From the NCBI GenBank assembly GCA_937974135.1, contig CALJIH010000226.1, forward strand, positions 1-13,799: a stretch of DNA of 13,799 nt, in the 5' to 3' direction. The position numbers and the translations under genes are program-made. Source of the DNA: an uncultured Cocleimonas sp. (GTDB taxonomy: Bacteria; Pseudomonadota; Gammaproteobacteria; Thiotrichales; Thiotrichaceae). Of this stretch, positions 1 through 6,083 are shown piece by piece (within the stretch, counting starts at the first letter, position 1; each line of letters starts with the position of its first letter). Under the pieces are notes generated by a model. It searched no databases. It worked only from the letters and a program-made list of their open reading frames with translations, and was not told the origin of the DNA.

Positions 1-1252
1 CTTCTTCATCTGCCAGAATCATTTCTTCGGCTTCATAAGCAATTGCATCAGCCGTTAAAATAGTTGCCGTTGATGGCGCTAATTGGAAATCAACTTGTTG
101 TTCTTCGGGCACCGCATCACGCTTGAACAACCAAACTAGCACTAATAACGCTGTCAAAAAATTGATTGCGCCAAGATAGTAAATAAACGACACATTTCCA
201 TAGAGCTTAATAATGAAGCCCATCGTAATCGGTCCAAAGGCTGCACCCACACCATATAAAAGAACAATGGTGCCACTGGCATTTGCCATTTGCTCTGGTC
301 TTAAACGGTCATTTGTATGCGCTCCACCTAAAGAATAAATAGGCAATATCATCGCGCCTAATAAACCAAAAACTATTACAAAAAGATCACTTTTCACATC
401 TATTTTAAGCAGTGAAATTGATAATAAAGTAGCTGTTACGCAAGTACCAAAAATAACTAAACGTCGATCGATTCGGTCAGACAACCAGCCGAGAGGGATA
501 TGTGCTATTGCACCTAGAGCTAAGAACACACTCATAAATGAAGCAGTTCTGGCAATACTCATTCCTTCTGCGGAGGCGTAAACTGGCCCCATACCTATCA
601 TGACACCCACAGCTATTGATGATAAAACGATACTGGCAACTCCGGTAGGCGCTATTTTAAATAGCTTTACGGGATTCATTGATTCGTATTCGTTAATTTC
701 TGGTGCAACTGTTGGTGTCAATAAAACAGGTACCAATGCGATTGACAATAATATCGAGCCAAACACAAATAAGAATAAGCCCGTCGGGTCCGCCAAGTTA
801 AATAACCATTGCCCGCCAGCTAAACCACCCAAACTGATAAACAAATAAATTGATAGCACCATGCCACGGCTTTTGTTATCTGATCGCTCATTCAACCAGC
901 TTTCTACAATGACAAATATTCCAGCAAAACAAAAACCAAAAATCAGGCGCATGAATCCCCAAGTATAAGGTTCAATGAAAATGGCCTGAGCTAGAACAGA
1001 AGCAGATGCTAATGAAGCCAACGCCGCAAAAACACGTACATGACCGACTTGCTTAATCAAATCAGTAGTTAGAAATGAACCTGCTAGAACGCCTACGTAA
1101 TAGGCCGTCATAATCAAACCAATGGTGGTTGAACTAAAGCCTTCAAAATTAGCACGCCAGCCTACTAAAGTGCCTTGCAGACCATTGCCCAACATGAGTA
1201 ATGTCATGCCGAAAAAAAGTGACCAAGTGCTGCGGAAAATTTCACCAATCAT
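1..1252 (-). CDS. MFS transporter, YcaD-like (partial, C-terminus off window)
   Basis: Inner-membrane major facilitator superfamily protein; substrate unknown. An open frame of 417 codons runs from an ATG at 1252 to the window edge without a stop. AGGA six bases before the ATG supports this start. The product has about twelve hydrophobic segments in two halves. The loop after TM2 (about residues 60-70) is short, and TM4-5 carries RLIFGFCFAG and VESWLNE, resembling the R-F-x-x-G and ES signatures of the YcaD/UMF-type MFS group. The second-half loop GWLSDRIDRR (about residues 245-254) is the classic MFS G-x-x-x-D-R-x-x-R-R motif. After the last membrane segment comes a soluble acidic tail of at least 35 residues (PEEQQVDFQ... 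then EAEEMILADEE), which is long for this group. The gene is divergent from selO. Membership of MFS is secure; the subgroup is likely. Confidence 0.85.
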   Translation of the reverse strand, partial: MIGEIFRSTWSLFFGMTLLMLGNGLQGTLVGWRANFEGFSSTTIGLIMTAYYVGVLAGSFLTTDLIKQVGHVRVFAALASLASASVLAQAIFIEPYTWGFMRLIFGFCFAGIFVIVESWLNERSDNKSRGMVLSIYLFISLGGLAGGQWLFNLADPTGLFLFVFGSILLSIALVPVLLTPTVAPEINEYESMNPVKLFKIAPTGVASIVLSSIAVGVMIGMGPVYASAEGMSIARTASFMSVFLALGAIAHIPLGWLSDRIDRRLVIFGTCVTATLLSISLLKIDVKSDLFVIVFGLLGAMILPIYSLGGAHTNDRLRPEQMANASGTIVLLYGVGAAFGPITMGFIIKLYGNVSFIYYLGAINFLTALLVLVWLFKRDAVPEEQQVDFQLAPSTATILTADAIAYEAEEMILADEE

Positions 1253-1484
1253 GGCTAGTCCTACATATTGTTATAAATAGAGGTGCAGAGTAGATTTTTG
1301 CGTATCATAATTTAAAAATCTGAATTTACTTAGTATTTTTATCGCAAAATAAACAAAGGTCGCATTTGAGAACATTTACGCGTTATCATCTAAAACAAGG
1401 TAAAACCCGTTAAAAGTAGGGGGGTGTCTTTTTTGATATCTACAATCTCTTTTTATATTTATATTCTTATTATCCCGGTAAACC
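1253..1484. promoter_or_regulatory. Divergent intergenic region, MFS gene / selO
   Basis: AT-rich 232-bp gap that must hold promoters for both divergent genes. On the plus strand TTGATA at 1433-1438 is followed by TATATT at 1454-1459 (15-bp spacing, short) or 1460-1465 (21 bp, long), so the selO promoter is only tentative. The -35-like TTGATA begins inside the T-run that ends repeat copy 1, so that repeat lies directly on any such promoter. selO has no good Shine-Dalgarno sequence (cccggtaaacc before the ATG). Confidence 0.3.
1401..1434 (+). repeat. G6-tract intergenic repeat, copy 1
   Basis: Copy 1 of a three-copy repeat: TAAAAC at 1401-1406, five bases CCGTT, AAAAGTA at 1412-1418, G6 at 1419-1424, TGTC, then a T-run. 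The core contains a short dyad, AAAAG and CTTTT, around the G-rich centre. It lies 50 bp before selO with the G-rich strand the same as selO. It matches copy 2 (3586-3618, opposite orientation) at 31 of 33 positions and shares the core exactly with copy 3 (13643-13675). Function unknown. Confidence 0.9.
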
Positions 1485-3101
1485 ATGACAACAATTGCTT
1501 TTGAAAATACCTACGCCAAATTACCAGCGGATTTTTATAGTCAAACAAATCCGATACCTGTAAAAGAACCTAGACTTTTTAAGTTCAATCAAGAGCTCGC
1601 GAAAGAACTGGGCGCTAGCTCTCTAGTAAATAACAGCGATACCGTAAATTATGTATCAGGCAATAAAATTCTAGAAGGCTCAGAGCCTATCTCAATGGCA
1701 TATTCTGGTCATCAATTTGGTCATTTTTCACCTCAATTAGGTGATGGTCGTGCCACACTATTGGGTGAAATAAAAACCCAGAACAATATTCGCTATGACA
1801 TTCAACTCAAAGGATCTGGGCGCACACCATGGTCACGCGGAGGTGATGGTAGATCGGCACTTGGTCCTGTCATTCGAGAATACATAATCAGCGAGGCTAT
1901 GCATAAACTCGGTGTACCCACCACACGTGCTTTAGCTGCGGTGACAACCGGTGAGGAAGTGGTAAGAGAAAAACTTATCCCAGGTGGAATCTTAACGCGT
2001 GTTGCAAAAGGCTTTGTACGCGTTGGTACGTTTCAATATTTCGCCAATCTAGGCAAAATTGAAGAACTAAAAATACTTGCAAATTATGTGATAGATAGGC
2101 ATTACCCTGAGGCAAAAGTCGCTAATAAACCTTATGTTCAATTACTCCGATCGGTGATGGATGCGCAGGCACGTTTAATCGCAAAGTGGATGTCATTAGG
2201 TTTCATTCACGGCGTCATGAATACCGACAATATGTCGATTACAGGAGAAACTATCGACTATGGCCCCTGCGCATTTATGGATGAGTTTTCGCATAATCAG
2301 TTATTTAGCTCAATCGATCAACAAGGTCGTTACGCCTACCAAAATCAACCTCAAATCGGGCAATGGAATTTGATTCGTTTTGCGGAGAGTTTACTGCCTT
2401 TGTTCGCTGAATATGTAACAGAGGAACAAGGCAAACCTGAAGAAGTAGTAGTGATGTATGCGCAAGATGTATTGAATCAATATGAAGGATTATATAAACA
2501 CTATTGGTTGAATGAAATGCGCCAGAAAATTGGCTTAGCGACCACCGTTAAACTATTAAGCCCCGAACAAGTTTTTGAAAAGAGCTTGAAAGACGGTGTC
2601 GCTGATAATCATCAAACTATTAATACAGATAGCACTGAAATGGATGATCTTACTCGGGCAAAAGACCATCAAATCAATGCTAACGATCATGCTTTAATTG
2701 TGCGTTTACTTGATATTTTACAAGCGGGAAAAGTAGATTTCACGCTATTTTTTCATCATCTTTCACAGGATATTATGGATCCAAAAAACACTCGTGATTT
2801 ATTTAAAAATCCCACTGATTTTGATGTTTGGTCAAAAAAATGGCAAGCACGTCTTACTGATGAGACAAGCTCAATGGGTGAGCAGCAAACACTAATGCAA
2901 AGTGTGAATCCAGTTTATATACCTCGCAATCATCAAGTTGAAGCTGCTATACGAGCGGCAGAAGACCACAACGATTTTAGTAAATTTGATGAATTACACG
3001 AAGTGCTGCAAAATCCATATCAAGCACAAGCAGGAATGGAAAGTTACACGTTGCCACCGAAGCCAGAAGAAGTCGTACATCAGACTTTTTGTGGTACTTA
3101 A
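1485..3101 (+). CDS. selO: Protein adenylyltransferase SelO (YdiU/UPF0061 family)
   Basis: Pseudokinase-fold enzyme that transfers AMP from ATP to Ser/Thr/Tyr of target proteins; known members act in oxidative-stress responses. The 538-residue product carries the family blocks in order: SGHQFG and QLGDGRA (residues 74-90), LKGSGRTPWSRGGDGR (108-123) with the nucleotide-binding Lys109, and HGVMNTDNMSITG (242-254) then TIDYGP. Asp248, Asn249 and Asp258 match the catalytic and metal-binding Asp-Asn...Asp of Pseudomonas SelO with the same ten-residue spacing. The protein ends FCGT, so a Cys (536) sits where eukaryotic SelO carries selenocysteine and bacterial SelO a redox Cys. The partner Cys I recall in E. 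coli SelO (before the HQGRY block) is Ser-Ser here, so that disulfide may be absent. It is somewhat longer than the usual 480-500 residues because of a polar insert around residues 370-405. It lies 16 bp upstream of msrB. Confidence 0.95.
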   Translation: MTTIAFENTYAKLPADFYSQTNPIPVKEPRLFKFNQELAKELGASSLVNNSDTVNYVSGNKILEGSEPISMAYSGHQFGHFSPQLGDGRATLLGEIKTQNNIRYDIQLKGSGRTPWSRGGDGRSALGPVIREYIISEAMHKLGVPTTRALAAVTTGEEVVREKLIPGGILTRVAKGFVRVGTFQYFANLGKIEELKILANYVIDRHYPEAKVANKPYVQLLRSVMDAQARLIAKWMSLGFIHGVMNTDNMSITGETIDYGPCAFMDEFSHNQLFSSIDQQGRYAYQNQPQIGQWNLIRFAESLLPLFAEYVTEEQGKPEEVVVMYAQDVLNQYEGLYKHYWLNEMRQKIGLATTVKLLSPEQVFEKSLKDGVADNHQTINTDSTEMDDLTRAKDHQINANDHALIVRLLDILQAGKVDFTLFFHHLSQDIMDPKNTRDLFKNPTDFDVWSKKWQARLTDETSSMGEQQTLMQSVNPVYIPRNHQVEAAIRAAEDHNDFSKFDELHEVLQNPYQAQAGMESYTLPPKPEEVVHQTFCGT

Positions 3102-3117
3102 ACAATGAGGACAAGCT

Positions 3118-3567
3118 ATGTTGAAATGGGATGATGTTTTAAATTATGCCAAAAACGGTAATTTAGCACCAACTAAACGAGTTGAAAAAACCGAAGAAGA
3201 ATGGAAAGAGTTACTCAGCCCAGAATCTTTTGCAGTAACACGTTTACATGGCACTGAAAGGCCGCATAGTTCAGACATGTGTAGTAAATTTGAAGAAGGA
3301 ATTTATGCTTGTATCTGTTGTGGTACTTTATTATTTGATGCAAGCGAAAAATTTGAATCAGGTACTGGCTGGCCATCCTTTACGCAACCGATCGAAGATA
3401 ACGCTGTGAATCACATTGCAGACCATTCTCATGGAATGACACGTATCGAAACTACTTGTAGTACCTGTGATGCACACCTTGGACATGTATTTCCAGATGG
3501 TCCACAACCAAGCGGCTTACGTTTTTGTATGAATGCGGTATCGCTTAAAAAGGTAGCTGAAGAATAA
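3118..3567 (+). CDS. msrB: Peptide-methionine (R)-S-oxide reductase MsrB
   Basis: Reduces the R-epimer of methionine sulfoxide in oxidised proteins, using thioredoxin; cytosolic, as no signal peptide is seen. The 149-residue single-domain product has two zinc CxxC pairs (Cys65/Cys68 in CICC and Cys114/Cys117 in CSTC), GTGWPSF (residues 82-88), SHGM (104-107), HLGHVFPDGP (120-129), and the catalytic Cys137 in RFCMNAVSL near the C-terminus. The position that holds a resolving Cys in some MsrB proteins (GCGWP) is Thr83, so sulfenic-acid recycling must use another thiol or thioredoxin directly. GAGGA-type Shine-Dalgarno bases at about 3106-3111 support the ATG at 3118. The 16-bp gap after selO implies co-transcription, pairing a redox-controlled AMPylase with methionine repair. 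Confidence 0.96.
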   Translation: MLKWDDVLNYAKNGNLAPTKRVEKTEEEWKELLSPESFAVTRLHGTERPHSSDMCSKFEEGIYACICCGTLLFDASEKFESGTGWPSFTQPIEDNAVNHIADHSHGMTRIETTCSTCDAHLGHVFPDGPQPSGLRFCMNAVSLKKVAEE

Positions 3568-3569
3568 AA

Positions 3570-3593
3570 GTCTTTTTAAATTATTAAAAAGAC
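3570..3593. terminator. Perfect 10-bp stem between msrB and the flavoprotein operon
   Basis: GTCTTTTTAA (3570-3579), loop ATTA, TTAAAAAGAC (3584-3593) form a perfect 10-bp hairpin in the convergent gap. On the minus strand it is followed by CTTTTATT, so it could terminate the dmgdh operon; in the msrB direction no T-run follows. The stem is AT-rich and weak by GC content. Its right arm overlaps repeat copy 2. Confidence 0.5.
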
Positions 3594-3618
3594 ACCCCCC
3601 CACTTTTAGCGGGTTTTA
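3586..3618 (-). repeat. G-tract intergenic repeat, copy 2 (inverted relative to copy 1)
   Basis: On the minus strand this reads TAAAAC, CCGCT, AAAAGT, G7, TGTC, T5. It differs from copy 1 at two positions (T to C in the spacer, and A to G next to the G-run, which makes seven Gs without changing length). Its first three bases are the TAA stop codon of the upstream flavoprotein gene (3616-3618), so gene end and repeat overlap. Copies 1 and 2 flank selO-msrB as inverted repeats. Confidence 0.9.
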
Positions 3619-6054
3619 CATTTTCATACGATTGCCTTTAGGATCATAAAATGCTGCTAATGATGCTCTAGCTGAAAAACGTTCTCTGGCAATTTCTATC
3701 TCAAATTCTGCATCAGCTAGAGCCTCTTTCGTTAATTCTGACTGATTAACAAAACCCATGCCTATCGATGCGCCTAAACTGTGCGCATACATTCCTGAAG
3801 TAAGGTAACCGACAAACTCACCATTCATTACAATTGGTTCATTATGGTAAAGCATTGGCTCAGGATCATTTAGTAGAAATTGAACTAGGCGTCTGTTAGG
3901 AACACCTGCTGCTTTTTGTGTCAAAAATGCTTCTCTACCGATGAAATCACCAGCCTCTGGCTTTGCGGTAAATCCTAACCCTGATTGGATAAGATTATCT
4001 TCAGCGCCAATGTCATGCCCCCAATGACGAAAGCCTTTTTCAAGACGTAGGCTATTCAATGCATGTAAGCCAGCATTACACAATTCAAACTCTGTACCTG
4101 CCTTTTGAATCGCTGTAAACACCTGAATCGCTCGTTCAACTGGTACAAAAATCTCCCAGCCTAATTCACCAACGTAAGATAAACGCTGTAACCAACATTC
4201 AGTCCCCTGAACAGCTGCAAAACGACCCACACCAAATTCAAAGCCAGTTGTAGATAAATCAGTATCAACAATCTTCTCTAATACTTTACGTGTATTTGGA
4301 CCTTGAACTGAAAGACAAGCCCATTGCTGGCTAATATCAGTGACTGTTACATCGCCCCGAAGATTTTTCTGTAAATGCCACCAATCACGATTAAAAGAAG
4401 CAATACCCGTAACCACCCAAAAGCGATTTTCTGCAATTTTTACGATAGATAAATCTGCATTAATTCCACCCCGCTCATCAAGCCAATGGGTATATACAAC
4501 ATTACCTGACTCCATTTTAAGGTTAGCAGTTGATATATAATGCAACGCTGCTTCTGCATCCGGGCCTGTGACTTCAAACTTACCAAATGAAGTCATATCA
4601 AAGATGCCAACCGACTCTCGAACTGCGAGGTGTTCAGCTGCATAGAAATCAAACCAGTTTTGGCGTTTATAACTGTATTCATATTCAGCTTTTGCACCAT
4701 TTCGAGCAAACCAATTGGGTCTTTCGTAACCTCCAACCTCACCGAAGCATGCACCTTGGTCTAACAAAGTTTGATGTAATGGTGATTGCATCAAGTTACG
4801 AGCCGTATGGTATTGATAAAAAGGCCAGTGCATATCATAAGTGTGACCAAGTGCTTCAGGAATTCGTGATTCAACATAAGATTGTGTGCGCTGGACAGGA
4901 TGTGCTCGTCTCACATCACATTCCCAAACATCGCCAGAGGGATAGCCATCAATAATCCAATCAGCCATGACTTTTCCAAGGCCACCTGCTGCACCAATAC
5001 CTTTTGAATTCATACCGCAGGCGACATAAAAATTATCAACTTCTGGTGTTGGTCCCATTAAGTGTAAATTATCATTGGTGAAACTTTCAGGGCCGTTGAA
5101 GAAAGTTCGAATACCTACTTCACCGAATTGAGGGAAGGTTTCCATTCCTCCCATGAGATGGGACTCAATATGATCTGTATCAACTTCAAACTGATCAAAG
5201 CAAAAATCTGGGCTAATCCTATCCATAGGACAGCCTATAGCATTTTTCTCAAACCACCCAATTAACATTTTCCCTGCATCTTCTTTGAAATAGAGTTCTT
5301 TATCAAAATCTCTTAAAACAGGACGCCTAGTTAGGTTAGGCATTTCATCAGTAACTACATAGTAGTGGTCGCATGCGTATAGTGGTAAATCAACACCGAT
5401 TGGAGCAGCTAAATCGCGAGACCATAATCCTGCAGCTAACACTACATGATCAGCAATTATCTCTCCCTGCTGGGTTTTAACACCTACTGCTTTACCATCT
5501 TCTTTGATAATTTCAGTTACAGTGCAATCTTCAATAATTTTTACACCATGACTACGAGCGCCTTTTGCAAGCGCCATGGTAGTATCAATTGGGTTGGTCT
5601 GGCCATCCTTTTCGATATACATTGTACCTAGAACACCATCGGTATTTATACCTGGGTACATTTCTATCAAACGATCGTTATCAATAAATTTGGAATCAAC
5701 ACCAAATACTGTAGCAATTGAAGCTGTACGTTTTAACTCTTCTAAACGTTCGCTAGTCCGTGCAAGTGACAAACTCCCAATTTGAGAATAGCCTGTGGCT
5801 TGACCCGTTTCTTCCTCTAAAGACGCATATAATTCATGACTATATTTTGCTAAAGCAGTGAGGGTAGGCGTTGGCCAAAGTTGACTGACTAAACCAGCTG
5901 CATGCCATGTTGTGCCACAGGTGAGCTGCTTGCGTTCTAAAACAACAACGTTACTAACGCCACGTTTCGCTAAATGGTAAGCAATCGAGCAACCTTCAAT
6001 GCCTCCACCTATGATCACAACGTCGGCTGATTTTGGTAGAGAATTAACAGTCAT
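3616..6054 (-). CDS. FAD-dependent dimethylglycine/sarcosine dehydrogenase-like protein (first paralogue)
   Basis: Predicted to oxidatively remove an N-methyl group from a methylated glycine and pass the C1 unit to tetrahydrofolate. The 812-residue product has the full DMGDH layout: an N-terminal FAD-binding oxidase domain with IIGGGIEG (residues 14-21), then TTWHAAGL in which His51 is the expected covalent-FAD residue, the FAO_M linker (about 375-430), and a GCV_T folate domain with its C-terminal barrel (about 430-805). GCV_T marks include GIFDMTSFGKFEVTGPDA, DERGGINADL and LSYVGELGWE. The length fits DMGDH/SARDH, and there is no signal peptide. It is the third gene of a minus-strand operon, 29 bp after its paralogue. 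Substrate choice between dimethylglycine, sarcosine and another N-methyl amine cannot be read from sequence. It ends at a TAA lying inside repeat copy 2. Confidence 0.88.
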   Translation of the reverse strand: MTVNSLPKSADVVIIGGGIEGCSIAYHLAKRGVSNVVVLERKQLTCGTTWHAAGLVSQLWPTPTLTALAKYSHELYASLEEETGQATGYSQIGSLSLARTSERLEELKRTASIATVFGVDSKFIDNDRLIEMYPGINTDGVLGTMYIEKDGQTNPIDTTMALAKGARSHGVKIIEDCTVTEIIKEDGKAVGVKTQQGEIIADHVVLAAGLWSRDLAAPIGVDLPLYACDHYYVVTDEMPNLTRRPVLRDFDKELYFKEDAGKMLIGWFEKNAIGCPMDRISPDFCFDQFEVDTDHIESHLMGGMETFPQFGEVGIRTFFNGPESFTNDNLHLMGPTPEVDNFYVACGMNSKGIGAAGGLGKVMADWIIDGYPSGDVWECDVRRAHPVQRTQSYVESRIPEALGHTYDMHWPFYQYHTARNLMQSPLHQTLLDQGACFGEVGGYERPNWFARNGAKAEYEYSYKRQNWFDFYAAEHLAVRESVGIFDMTSFGKFEVTGPDAEAALHYISTANLKMESGNVVYTHWLDERGGINADLSIVKIAENRFWVVTGIASFNRDWWHLQKNLRGDVTVTDISQQWACLSVQGPNTRKVLEKIVDTDLSTTGFEFGVGRFAAVQGTECWLQRLSYVGELGWEIFVPVERAIQVFTAIQKAGTEFELCNAGLHALNSLRLEKGFRHWGHDIGAEDNLIQSGLGFTAKPEAGDFIGREAFLTQKAAGVPNRRLVQFLLNDPEPMLYHNEPIVMNGEFVGYLTSGMYAHSLGASIGMGFVNQSELTKEALADAEFEIEIARERFSARASLAAFYDPKGNRMKM

Positions 6055-6083
6055 TAGCGTATCTCAGAATATTTTATTATCAA

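Noticed and set aside
600..848. Plus-strand open frame of 82 codons
   Set aside because: It lies opposite the MFS gene, whose minus-strand frame encodes clear membrane segments; the plus-strand translation is low-complexity and has no family features.
1419..1424. G-quadruplex
   Set aside because: Each repeat has a single G-run; four nearby runs are not present, so an intramolecular quadruplex is not supported.
3090..3101. Selenocysteine at the SelO C-terminus
   Set aside because: The codon is TGT (Cys) followed by GGT ACT TAA; there is no in-frame UGA and no need for a SECIS element.
1401..3618. Insertion sequence or composite transposon around selO-msrB
   Set aside because: No transposase or integrase gene and no visible target-site duplication; kept only as an inverted-repeat observation.
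4340..4955. Plus-strand open frames inside the first-paralogue flavoprotein gene
   Set aside because: Antisense shadows of a conserved GCV_T/FAO_M coding region, without ribosome sites or recognisable motifs.
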